A stretch of 54,979 nt of DNA, taken from NCBI GenBank assembly GCA_002723255.1, contig PBNW01000005.1, positions 1 to 54,979 on the forward strand, read 5' to 3'. Positions 19,219 to 25,943 of this stretch are shown here, piece after piece. Position numbers and translations under genes: made by a program. Positions within the stretch are counted from its first letter, which is position 1; every line of letters begins with the position of its first letter. The notes under the pieces are model-generated. The model saw nothing but the letters and a program-made list of their open reading frames with translations. It did no database searches and was not told the origin of the DNA. This DNA is from Pelagibacterium sp. GTDB taxonomy: Bacteria > Pseudomonadota > Alphaproteobacteria > Rhizobiales > Devosiaceae.

Positions 19219-19259
19219 GATAATGCTTACCTCTGCCCGTCCTGCGCGCGGAGGTAAGC
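19219..19259 (+). promoter_or_regulatory. Inverted repeat that covers the LysE-exporter ribosome binding site
   Basis: GCTTACCTC (19225-19233) is a perfect 9-bp inverted repeat of GAGGTAAGC (19251-19259), with a 17-base loop. The right arm is the Shine-Dalgarno itself (GGAGGT), and the exporter ATG follows at 19261. In an RNA the stem would hide the ribosome site. A -10-like GATAAT (19219-19224) just before the left arm means the repeat could instead be a DNA operator overlapping the promoter. Confidence 0.55.
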
Positions 19260-19260
19260 C

Positions 19261-19872
19261 ATGAGCACCGAATTCCTGATCACTGCCCTGGTCGTCTGTC
19301 TGCTCCCCGGTTCGGGCGTGCTTTACACGCTGGCCGTGGGGCTTGGGCGCGGCTTCAAGGCGTCCATCGCCGCCGCCTTCGGCTGCACGCTCGGCATCAT
19401 CCCCTCCGCCCTCGCCTCCATCGTCGGTCTGGCCGCCATCTTCCACGCCAGCGCCGTGGCCTTCCAGACCCTCAAATATCTCGGCGTTGCCTATCTGCTT
19501 TATATGGCCTGGTCGATTCTGCGCTCCGGCGGCGCCATGGGGCTCGAGGCCGACCGCTCGCCAGCCTCCATGGCCAAAATCGCCACCAGCGGCACCCTCA
19601 TCAACGTCCTCAACCCCAAGCTCAGCCTGTTCTTTCTGGCCTTCCTGCCCCAGTTCGTTCCCCTCGACACACCCAACGCCACCCCAACACTGCTCTTGCA
19701 TGCGGCAATGTTCATGGCGATAACCTTTGTGACCTTCGTGGGGTACGGAGCCTGCGCCGCACTGGCGCGTGACTATGTCATCTCCCGGCCCGACGTGCTC
19801 AAATGGATAAGGCGCAGCTTTGCGGCAAGCTTCGGCCTGCTCGGCCTGCGCCTCGCCCTTTCAGATCGCTGA
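19261..19872 (+). CDS. LysE/RhtB-family exporter
   Basis: A 203-residue amino-acid/metabolite efflux protein. About six hydrophobic segments and the motif LLPGSGVLYTLAVGLGRGFK near the N-terminus match the LysE family (usual signature PGPNxLYT; here PGSGVLYT). NVLNPKLSLFFLAFLPQF is the second signature. The substrate cannot be read from sequence. The start is fixed by GGAGGTAAGCC directly upstream, which lies in an inverted repeat. xthA begins 20 bp downstream. Confidence 0.9.
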   Translation: MSTEFLITALVVCLLPGSGVLYTLAVGLGRGFKASIAAAFGCTLGIIPSALASIVGLAAIFHASAVAFQTLKYLGVAYLLYMAWSILRSGGAMGLEADRSPASMAKIATSGTLINVLNPKLSLFFLAFLPQFVPLDTPNATPTLLLHAAMFMAITFVTFVGYGACAALARDYVISRPDVLKWIRRSFAASFGLLGLRLALSDR

Positions 19873-19892
19873 CCAACCAACGAGACGGCCCG

Positions 19893-20699
19893 ATGCGCAT
19901 AGCTACCTGGAACATCAACGGCATCAACGCACGCCTCCCGGCCGTCCTCACCTGGCTCGACGAGACAAAACCCGACATCGTCGGCCTCCAGGAAATCAAA
20001 TGCCTGGATGAAAACTTCCCCCGCGCCGAATTCGAATCGCGCGGCTACAATGTCGAGACTCACGGCCAGAAGAGCTTCAACGGCGTCGCCCTGCTCTCAA
20101 AGCTCCCTTTTGATGAAGTCCATCGCGGCCTGCCGGGCAATGACGAGGACCCCCAGTCCCGCCTCATCGAAGGCGTCTTTTCCACTGAAGATGGCGGTGT
20201 CGTCCGCGTGTGCAACATCTACCTGCCCAACGGAAACCCGGTCGATACCGAAAAATTCCCCTACAAGCTTGGCTGGATGGACCGGCTCCACGATTTCGTC
20301 GAGCAGCGCCTGGCCTATGAGGAACCCTTCATCCTGATGGGCGATTTCAACCTCATCCCCACCGGCCTTGATTGCCACGATCCGTCCGCCTGGTGGGGCG
20401 ATGCCCTGTTCCGGCCCGAGAGTCTCGAAAAATGGCGCCGCCTCGTCAATCTGGGTCTGACCGACGCCCTGCGCGCCACGACCAGCGATCAGGTCTTCAC
20501 CTTCTGGGATTTCCAGGCCGGCGCCTGGCGCCGCAACGCCGGCATCCGCATCGACCATTTGCTGCTCTCGCCCCAGGCCGCCGACCGGCTCACCGGCGTC
20601 ACCATCCACAAGGACACCCGTGGCTGGGACAAGCCCTCCGACCATGTCCCCGTCGAAGGCGATTTCACCCTCGCCGGCCTCTCGGCCAAAGCCGCGTAG
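19893..20699 (+). CDS. xthA: Exodeoxyribonuclease III
   Basis: A 268-residue AP endonuclease/3'-5' exonuclease of base-excision repair. All family motifs are present: MRIATWNINGINAR, GLQEIKC (catalytic Glu), LMGDFN (Asp/Asn), RIDHLLLS and SDHVPVEGDF (Asp-His). The ATG at 19893 begins the canonical N-terminus; an open frame upstream is not conserved-looking. It probably shares a transcript with the LysE exporter. Confidence 0.96.
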   Translation: MRIATWNINGINARLPAVLTWLDETKPDIVGLQEIKCLDENFPRAEFESRGYNVETHGQKSFNGVALLSKLPFDEVHRGLPGNDEDPQSRLIEGVFSTEDGGVVRVCNIYLPNGNPVDTEKFPYKLGWMDRLHDFVEQRLAYEEPFILMGDFNLIPTGLDCHDPSAWWGDALFRPESLEKWRRLVNLGLTDALRATTSDQVFTFWDFQAGAWRRNAGIRIDHLLLSPQAADRLTGVTIHKDTRGWDKPSDHVPVEGDFTLAGLSAKAA

Positions 20700-20778
20700 C
20701 TGAAGATTTGGCAGTATGGCGAGGTTGGGTCAGGGCGAGTCGAAAATTGCCATTCGCCGGCCGCCATCACCCAACCTA

Positions 20779-20902
20779 GAGCGTGTCCAGCAAAAGCATG
20801 TCCTCGACCCGATCGGGGATGGAAACAGTTTTGCGGTTCGGACACGCGATAAAACAAGGGTATGGAGCCAAGGATTTGAGTCACTCAAATCCTGAACGGC
20901 TC
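20779..20902 (+). repeat. IS630-type MITE, copy 2
   Basis: A 124-bp copy with both termini intact. GAGCGTGTCC starts at 20779 after TA (20777-20778) and GGCTC ends at 20902 before TA (20903-20904). The first part is a long imperfect hairpin bounded by CGTGTCC and GGACACG. The second part is a hairpin with AGGATTTGAG/CTCAAATCCT arms. On the minus strand the right TA plus the last base form the stop codon TAG of exoR. Confidence 0.8.
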
Positions 20903-21711
20903 TAGAATTCGGCGAACTGGCTTCCCAGAGTATCGGCCGCCCGCAGCGCGGTTTCGGCCTGTGTCGGATCGGCCTTGGCCATCGCGCTGTCGGTCAATTC
21001 GCGGATCCAGCCTTCATCGCTCGTCCCGAGCGCTGAGCGATAGGCGATATTGAGCCACATCAGCCCTTCGACCGGCTGCGCCTCGATACCGTCGCCCAAA
21101 ACCAGCATTTCACCCAGCCGCGCCTGCGCGCCCGGATGCCCCTTTCGGGCCGCCAGCGACAGCCAGCGCGCGCCCTGCAGCGGGTTCACCCCGAACCCCT
21201 CGGAGCTCAGATACAGCATGCCCACCCGAAACTGCGCATCCGCGTCGCCGAAATAGGTCGCCGCGTGCATCAGCAGCGTCTGGCCGCGCGACGCATCCTC
21301 TGGAATGCCGGCATCGGGCACCCCATGCAGATAGTAATCGCCGATCTTGACGAAGGACTGCGCCACGATATCCGCGTCGAGCGAGCTTGGCGGCGCGTCC
21401 GCATTCTCATTGGCAATGCGCGAAAAATACTGAAAGGCCTTGGCCGGGTCTTTCTGAACCCCCGATCCGGTCTCATACATGGTCCCCAGCTGCCACAGCG
21501 CTATGGGCTGGCCGGCATCGGCCGCGCCCTCGAGCGCGGAGACCAGATTGTCCCCGCTCAGTTCGGTGGCCGTCACGCCATCGAGCATCTGGGCCAGTTC
21601 CTGGGCGGCATCGAGCGCGCTTTGCGCCTGCGCCGGCAGCACGGTGCCGAGCGACAGCAGAGCCGAACAGGTCGCAGCCAGAGCAAACGCAGTACTCCTG
21701 ACTATAGGCAT
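20902..21711 (-). CDS. exoR: ExoR-like periplasmic Sel1-repeat regulator
   Basis: A 269-residue secreted protein with signal peptide (cleavage near VLPAQA, residue ~23). Several Sel1 repeats follow, e.g. GQPIALWQLGTMYETGSGV, GDADAQFRVGMLYLSSEG and GHPGAQARLGEMLVLGDG. Length and repeat layout match ExoR of rhizobia, the periplasmic inhibitor of the ExoS-ChvI two-component system controlling exopolysaccharide and motility. The ATG at 21711 has AGAAGGTG upstream. The stop codon TAG is shared with the flanking TA and end of the repeat at 20779-20902. Another periplasmic Sel1 protein remains possible. Confidence 0.75.
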   Translation of the reverse strand: MPIVRSTAFALAATCSALLSLGTVLPAQAQSALDAAQELAQMLDGVTATELSGDNLVSALEGAADAGQPIALWQLGTMYETGSGVQKDPAKAFQYFSRIANENADAPPSSLDADIVAQSFVKIGDYYLHGVPDAGIPEDASRGQTLLMHAATYFGDADAQFRVGMLYLSSEGFGVNPLQGARWLSLAARKGHPGAQARLGEMLVLGDGIEAQPVEGLMWLNIAYRSALGTSDEGWIRELTDSAMAKADPTQAETALRAADTLGSQFAEF

Positions 21712-22353
21712 TACACACCTTCTCACGCCCCAGCCGCAAAGCCGTCGCACACCATCGTATGCGCCCGCCGCAGAGCCGGGAAACCTTACCGTATCGATAC
21801 AAACGGCAGATCGTATGCCTGCCGCCACCCTGTGTTTTTTTATGGTTTCGGCCTTCAGGGCCCGCGCCACCCACCGGGTAACTGCAGATGCCCATGGCCG
21901 ATCTGCCAATGACAGTTCATATGTTTGATTGACCAGATGATATCGGCCCATTGTGTCGGCATTAGAGCGAATGTCTGCCGCCAGGATGGCAACATTTTTC
22001 CATGCCGGAAGGCCGAGTGTTTCGCTGCAATGGGACGCGCCGATTACCATCTGTGTCCTGCTCCGTGCCCGTTGGGCGGGAAAATGCTCCCGCGCCGGGC
22101 TTGGGTTTGGCGGGCACAACCGGCCGGTGCGCACCACGCACCAGAACGCCGTATCCGCCCACCGCCAACCTTTCTCCGGCTGGTTTAGGGTAAGATTGTG
22201 GCATGGCCCCTTAGCAAAACGTGACTGCGCATGGCGCGGCTACGAGTCTGTGAGCAATGTAGCAAAATTGTCACAAGCGCGTGATGCGCCTGAAGCCTTT
22301 GCCGATCCGGCAACAGGCTGTAGATTGGCCCGGCACATGGGAGGAGTGATGGA
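21712..22353. other. Long intergenic region upstream of exoR
   Basis: These 642 bases between divergent exoR and the VOC gene hold no convincing gene; the small open frames lack codon bias or family features. The palindrome GTATCGATAC (21791-21800) lies about 80 bases upstream of exoR. TAGAGCGAATGTC at 21963 resembles one repeat terminus, but no partner end is seen. The length suggests a regulatory leader for exoR. Confidence 0.4.
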
Positions 22354-22791
22354 ATGGCGCTCAAGCGGATGGACAACATAGGCATCGCCGTCGAAGATCT
22401 CTCGGCGACGATCGAATTCTTTGCCGAACTCGGCCTCGAGCTCGAAGGCCGCGCCATGATTGAAGGCGAATGGGCCGGACGCGTGACCGGGCTGGGCGAT
22501 CAGCATGTGGAGATCGCCATGATGCGCACGCCCGACGGCCACAGCCGGCTCGAACTCTCGCGCTTCATCCGCCCCACGGTCATTGCCGATCACCGCACCG
22601 CGCCCGTCAACGCCCTGGGCTATCTGCGCGCCATGTTCACGGTGGACGACATCGACGAAACGCTTGAAAGGCTGCGCACGCGCGGCGCGCAGCTCGTGGG
22701 CGAAGTCGTCCAGTATGAAGACGTTTATCGCCTTTGCTACATCCGGGGGCCTGAAGGGCTCCTTATCGGGCTTGCCGAGGAGCTGCGCTGA
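22354..22791 (+). CDS. VOC-family (glyoxalase-like) protein
   Basis: A 145-residue protein of the vicinal oxygen chelate superfamily. Two beta-alpha-beta-beta-beta modules are visible, beginning MDNIGIAVEDLSATIEFFAE and YLRAMFTVDDIDETLERLRT and ending GPEGLLIGLAEEL. Putative metal ligands are the His in DQHVEIA and the Glu in the last strand. The substrate is unknown. GGAGGAG lies 8 bases before the start at 22354. Confidence 0.85.
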   Translation: MALKRMDNIGIAVEDLSATIEFFAELGLELEGRAMIEGEWAGRVTGLGDQHVEIAMMRTPDGHSRLELSRFIRPTVIADHRTAPVNALGYLRAMFTVDDIDETLERLRTRGAQLVGEVVQYEDVYRLCYIRGPEGLLIGLAEELR

Positions 22792-22810
22792 GCGACAGCG
22801 CAGCCTTTTA

Positions 22811-22931
22811 GAGCGTGTCCAGCAAAAGCATGTCCTCGACGCGATCGGGGATGGAAACGGTTTTGCGGTTCGGACACGCGACAAAACAGGGATTTAAAGC
22901 CAAGGATTTGATTCAGTCAAATCCTTGGCTC
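22811..22931 (+). repeat. IS630-type MITE, copy 3
   Basis: A 121-bp copy: GAGCGTGTCC from 22811 after TA (22809-22810), ending GGCTC at 22931 before TA (22932-22933). The hairpin arms CCAAGGATTTGA and TCAAATCCTTGG are perfect here. The IS481 element begins right after the following CTAG. Copy 4 lies in opposite orientation on the other side of that IS. Confidence 0.8.
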
Positions 22932-22934
22932 TAG

Positions 22935-23983
22935 CTGTGAGCTCTCAATAGGTTGTCCATTCGGACCGGAACGGGGAGACTGGAGTTACCAAGCTTCAGC
23001 ACTCACCGGAGGGTCCGAATGAAAATCCACAAGAATGCCCGTCTGACGCCGCTGCGTCGAGAGGAGATGGCGCTTTGCGTCATCGAAGGCGGTCTTTCCA
23101 AAGCCCAGGCAGCGCGGGTGTACGGCGTATCGCCAAAAATCGTGGCGCGCTGGGTAGAGCGCTACACATCAGAGGGCCGAGCGGGCATGACCGACCGTTC
23201 GTCGCGGCCCCACCGGCTACATTGCCCTGTCCCGCAAACAACCATAGACCGCGTTATCGCGCTGCGGCGTCTACGGTGGACCGGCAACCATATCGCCATG
23301 GAGGTTGGCGTATCGCCGGCCACGGTCAGCAGAGTGTTGAAGCGGGCCGGCCTTTCGCGGCTAAGAGACATCGACCCGGCCGAGCCGGTGCGTCGCTATG
23401 AACGCAAGCGTCCCGGCGAGATGATCCATATAGACATCAAGAAGTTGGGCAAATTCAATCGGAGCGGTCACCGCATCACCGGTGACCGGCGCCGGCAGAG
23501 CAACCAGCGCGGAAACGGCTCTGCGCCCGGCTGGGAGTTCGTCCATGTCGCTATCGACGACCATTCACGGCTGTCATTTACCCAGATCCACCCTGACGAA
23601 AATGCCGTCAGTGCCGTCGCCCATCTCAAGGCCGCCGTCGCCTGGTACCGACTCTTGGGGGTCACCGTCGAGCGTGTGATGACCGACAACGGGCCATGCT
23701 ACCAGTCCCGTGCTTTCCGCGATGCCTGCCGCCAATTGGGCCTCAGACACATCCGCACCAAGCCCTATACGCCCAAAACCAATGGCAAGGCCGAACGATT
23801 CATCCAGACCGCAATCAGGGAATGGGCTTATGCCCGCGCCTACAAAACATCCGATCAGCGCGCTGCCCATCTGCCAATCTGGAACCATATGTACAATTGG
23901 CACAGACCCCATGGCAGCCTAAACTCCAAGCCACCCATCAGTCGCCTCGGCCTGACCGAGGACAACCTGTTGAGGCACCACAT
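22935..23983 (+). mobile_element. IS481-family insertion sequence
   Basis: An element of about 1.05 kb bounded by inverted repeats: left TGTG(n4)CTCAA(n)AGGTTGTCC from 22936, right its complement ending CACA at 23982; 18 of 23 positions match. CTAG flanks both sides (22931-22934 and 23984-23987), which fits the CTAG target preference known for IS481. It carries one intact transposase gene, whose stop codon TAG is formed by the right CTAG. Exact outer bases are uncertain by one or two. Confidence 0.8.
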
Positions 23984-23987
23984 CTAG
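23019..23987 (+). CDS. IS481-family transposase
   Basis: A 322-residue DDE transposase. The N-terminal helix-turn-helix (LSKAQAARVYGVSPKIVARW) and second HTH (NHIAMEVGVSPATVSRVLKR) precede the rve-type catalytic core with IHIDIKKLGKF, VAIDDHSR, RVMTDNGPCYQS and GKAERFIQT (D, D, E). GGAGGG lies 7 bases before the ATG. The reading frame is intact, so the element may be active. It ends in the target-site TAG. Confidence 0.92.
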   Translation: MKIHKNARLTPLRREEMALCVIEGGLSKAQAARVYGVSPKIVARWVERYTSEGRAGMTDRSSRPHRLHCPVPQTTIDRVIALRRLRWTGNHIAMEVGVSPATVSRVLKRAGLSRLRDIDPAEPVRRYERKRPGEMIHIDIKKLGKFNRSGHRITGDRRRQSNQRGNGSAPGWEFVHVAIDDHSRLSFTQIHPDENAVSAVAHLKAAVAWYRLLGVTVERVMTDNGPCYQSRAFRDACRQLGLRHIRTKPYTPKTNGKAERFIQTAIREWAYARAYKTSDQRAAHLPIWNHMYNWHRPHGSLNSKPPISRLGLTEDNLLRHHI

Positions 23988-24110
23988 AGCCGTTCAGGAT
24001 TTGATTGAATCAAATCCTTTGCCCTAAACCCCTGTTTTGTCGCGTATGCGCACCGCAAGACCGGTTCCATCCCCGATCGCGTCGAGGACATGCTTTTGCC
24101 GGACACGCTC
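23987..24110 (-). repeat. IS630-type MITE, copy 4 (inverted)
   Basis: A 124-bp copy in opposite orientation to copy 3. GAGCCGTTCAGGATTTGA starts at 23987 after TA (23985-23986), and the far end reads GGACACGCTC at 24101-24110. The outer flank is CA rather than TA, and several positions differ from the other copies, so it looks older. Without the IS481 insertion, copies 3 and 4 would touch as GCTC-TA-GAGC. Confidence 0.75.
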
Positions 24111-24166
24111 CAGATCCTCGATCTCGAAAATCCGCGCTATTAAGGTAAACATAAGGTTAGAGCATG

Positions 24167-24775
24167 TCAGGTTTTTATTGAAGCGTATCCGGCGTTTTCG
24201 AAGTAGTTTTGGCATTCCTGGGGTTTGATGGTTGTGGCGAGGCGTCCGACCATTCTCCATGTGTCTTCGAGTGTTCGTTCTTGTGCCATTCGCATCCAAT
24301 GTTTGATCTTTGCGAAGACCTGCTCGATGGGGTTGAGGTCTGGGGAGTATGGCGGCAGGAACCATAGGCGCGCGCCGGCAGCACGAATGGCGTCCCGCAC
24401 GGCCCTGCTTTTGTGGCTCCCCAGATTGTCGAGGATGACAATATCGCCGGGCTTAAGCGTGGGGATCAGGATCTGCTCGACATAGGCACGGAACGAGAGC
24501 CCGTTGATCGGGCCATCGAACACGCAGGGCGCCGTCAGGCCATCCATGCGCAATCCGGCTAGGAAGGTCATCGTACGCCAATGGCCGTGCGGCGCATAAC
24601 CCTTGAGCCGTCGTCCTTTCGGACCCCAGCCACGCAGGGGCGCCATATTGGTCTTGATCCACGTCTCATCGATGAACACCAACCGGGACGGATCAAGCCA
24701 AGCCTGCCAGGACTTCCAGCGCTGCCGCTGACGGGCCACCGCAGCTCGAGCCTGCTCAAGCGCGAACAGGCTTTT
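24167..24775 (-). CDS. IS630-family transposase, orfB (catalytic part)
   Basis: This is the DDE_3 catalytic half, with [11 protein letters not shown] (first Asp), [12 protein letters not shown] (second Asp) and [20 protein letters not shown] (final acidic residue). The frame opens upstream of its first ATG-type start, into the A8 run shared with orfA, so it is most simply read as the continuation of orfA after a shift of one base. The stop lies only 7 bases from the element's left end. Confidence 0.85.
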   Translation of the reverse strand, partial: KSLFALEQARAAVARQRQRWKSWQAWLDPSRLVFIDETWIKTNMAPLRGWGPKGRRLKGYAPHGHWRTMTFLAGLRMDGLTAPCVFDGPINGLSFRAYVEQILIPTLKPGDIVILDNLGSHKSRAVRDAIRAAGARLWFLPPYSPDLNPIEQVFAKIKHWMRMAQERTLEDTWRMVGRLATTIKPQECQNYFENAGYASIKT

Positions 24776-25115
24776 TTTTAAAGCTCAGGCCCTCGCGCCG
24801 GATAAAGCGCCATATGGCGTCATGGGATACCTGCACCCCCTGTGCGGCAAGAAGCCGTTGCAGACCCCGCACGGTCAGGTGTGAACTCTGCTGAAACTGC
24901 TCAAGCACAAAGGCCCGATGTGCCTCGAGAATGACAGGGCGCCGACCACCCATGCGATCCGGCGTAACAGACCCTGTGGCGCGTGCCCGTTGCGACCATT
25001 TCACTACAGAAGAGACCGCAACGCCAAAGCGGGTAGCGACAGACCGGCAACTTTCCCCGCCAGCAACTGCAGCAACTACCCGTTCACGTAAATCGTCGGA
25101 ATAGGGCTTGATCAT
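24756..25115 (-). CDS. IS630-family transposase, orfA (DNA-binding part)
   Basis: A 119-residue N-terminal half. [20 protein letters not shown] and [20 protein letters not shown] form the helix-turn-helix, and [20 protein letters not shown] the second. It ends shortly after KKK, encoded by an 8-A run (complement of 24772-24779). orfB continues in the +1 frame from that run. This may be programmed slippage or a disabling frameshift; both halves otherwise look intact. Confidence 0.8.
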   Translation of the reverse strand: MIKPYSDDLRERVVAAVAGGESCRSVATRFGVAVSSVVKWSQRARATGSVTPDRMGGRRPVILEAHRAFVLEQFQQSSHLTVRGLQRLLAAQGVQVSHDAIWRFIRREGLSFKKKPVRA

Positions 25116-25188
25116 TGGCGCTGGCCTCCATTCCAGCACCAATGATGAATCACATCAAAATCGATTTGGGAATCCCAAACCGATTCAA

Positions 25189-25368
25189 TCAGATCAAGAC
25201 GCGCTCTATTGCCGTGCGGCAGCGCTCGACGAGGTCCATCCAGTCGCGTGCGATGCGGGTTTCGAGGCCGTGGGCATAGGTCATCATGCCTGCCCAGATC
25301 AGCGCGAATACGAGAGCGAAGCTGGTGAGCATCAAGACCAGGCGCCTTGCCAGGGGCGTGACGACCAT
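25189..25368 (-). CDS. Small membrane protein with C-terminus replaced by IS630 end
   Basis: A 59-residue protein of unknown family. One hydrophobic helix (RLVLMLTSFALVFALIWAGM) is followed by a short soluble tail. ATG at 25368 has GGGAGA upstream. The last five residues (ERVLI) and the stop are encoded by the IS630 terminus. Joining the flanks across the element would give TLCLP and a stop TAA, so the insertion seems to have changed only the C-terminal pentapeptide. No function can be stated. Confidence 0.5.
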   Translation of the reverse strand: MVVTPLARRLVLMLTSFALVFALIWAGMMTYAHGLETRIARDWMDLVERCRTAIERVLI

Positions 25369-25462
25369 AACCGAATCTCCCTTGTCCCGCCCTGAGTGTA
25401 ACAGCGCTTGGGCCATGGGCCAGCGCCCGCCTGCGGGAAGATCCGACCAAAGTTGCCCTCTA

Positions 25463-25586
25463 GAGCCGTTCGGGATTTGATCGGCTCAAATCCTTGGCTC
25501 CAAGCCCTTGTTTTGTCGCGTGTCCGAACCGCAAAGCCGGTTCCATCCCCGATCGCGTCGAGGACATGGTTTTGCTGGATACGCTC
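25463..25586 (-). repeat. IS630-type MITE, copy 5 (inverted)
   Basis: A 124-bp copy flanked by TA on both sides (25461-25462 and 25587-25588). It starts GAGCCGTTCGGGATTTGA and ends ATACGCTC. It lies between the small membrane gene and the leucine-rich small ORF, in the otherwise gene-free stretch 25369-25681. It has a few substitutions relative to copies 2 and 3. Confidence 0.8.
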
Positions 25587-25681
25587 TAAAGCGCTTTTAT
25601 TGTTGCACGAAGTCTTGCGCTTGGCGCTCAATTGGACCATTGTGGCCATGTCGATTTATCAAAAAGGGCAAGGCCGTACCG

Positions 25682-25813
25682 ATGCGCCGCAGTGAAAACC
25701 GCGCAATCGCCATAGCCGCCAGCAGGCAAAAAGCCTTGCAGGCCCGTATCCTTATGGGTTCGGCGCTGCTGCTTTCCGCTGCCCTCCTACTTCTCCTTAT
25801 CAGCCCCTGGTAA
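25682..25813 (+). CDS. Leucine-rich small ORF upstream of leuA (small membrane protein or leader peptide)
   Basis: A 43-residue ORF with a basic N-terminal half and a hydrophobic end containing LLLSAALLLLLISPW. An internal ATG at 25754 would give a 19-residue peptide with eight leucines. Five consecutive leucine codons, CTC CTA CTT CTC CTT (25784-25798), include codons rare in this GC-rich genome. The stop TAA lies within a layered hairpin 130 bases before leuA. It could be a leucine leader peptide or simply a one-helix protein. Confidence 0.45.
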   Translation: MRRSENRAIAIAASRQKALQARILMGSALLLSAALLLLLISPW

Positions 25814-25857
25814 CCGGCGGTCTGCCTTTTGCGCAGACGGGTCGTCAGGGGATTTTG
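25804..25857 (+). promoter_or_regulatory. Layered hairpin between the leucine-rich ORF and leuA
   Basis: CCCCTG (25804-25809) pairs with CAGGGG (25846-25851), ACC (25813-25815) with GGT (25840-25842), and GTCTGC (25820-25825) with GCAGAC (25833-25838). ATTTTG follows. It resembles a weak intrinsic terminator whose left arm overlaps the last codons of the small ORF. Attenuation of leuA is possible but unproved; the T-run is short. Confidence 0.4.
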
Positions 25858-25943
25858 CCATAACGCCGAACATCAATGTCCGGCCATAACCTGCTGCAAA
25901 TGCAAAGCCAGACCGCGCAGGTGGCCGATCAAGGAAGAACAAG

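Larger units (their letters stand above)
24160..25206 (-). mobile_element. IS630-family insertion sequence
   Basis: A 1047-bp element flanked by TA (24158-24159 and 25207-25208). The ends form imperfect inverted repeats: left GAGCATGTCAGG...ATTGAA, right (complement) GAGCGCGTCTTGATCTGATT, sharing GAGC(nn)GTC and ATTGAA(n)CG. It carries a two-frame IS630 transposase on the minus strand. TA duplication and the family agree with Tc1/mariner-like biology. Its right end lies inside the 3' end of a small membrane-protein gene. Confidence 0.8.

Noticed and set aside
21925..22381. Small open frames upstream of the VOC gene
   Set aside because: No ribosome sites, no family features, biased toward Arg/Pro/Cys as expected by chance.
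22811..25586. CRISPR array
   Set aside because: The repeats are few, long, TA-flanked and in both orientations, without regular spacers or cas genes.
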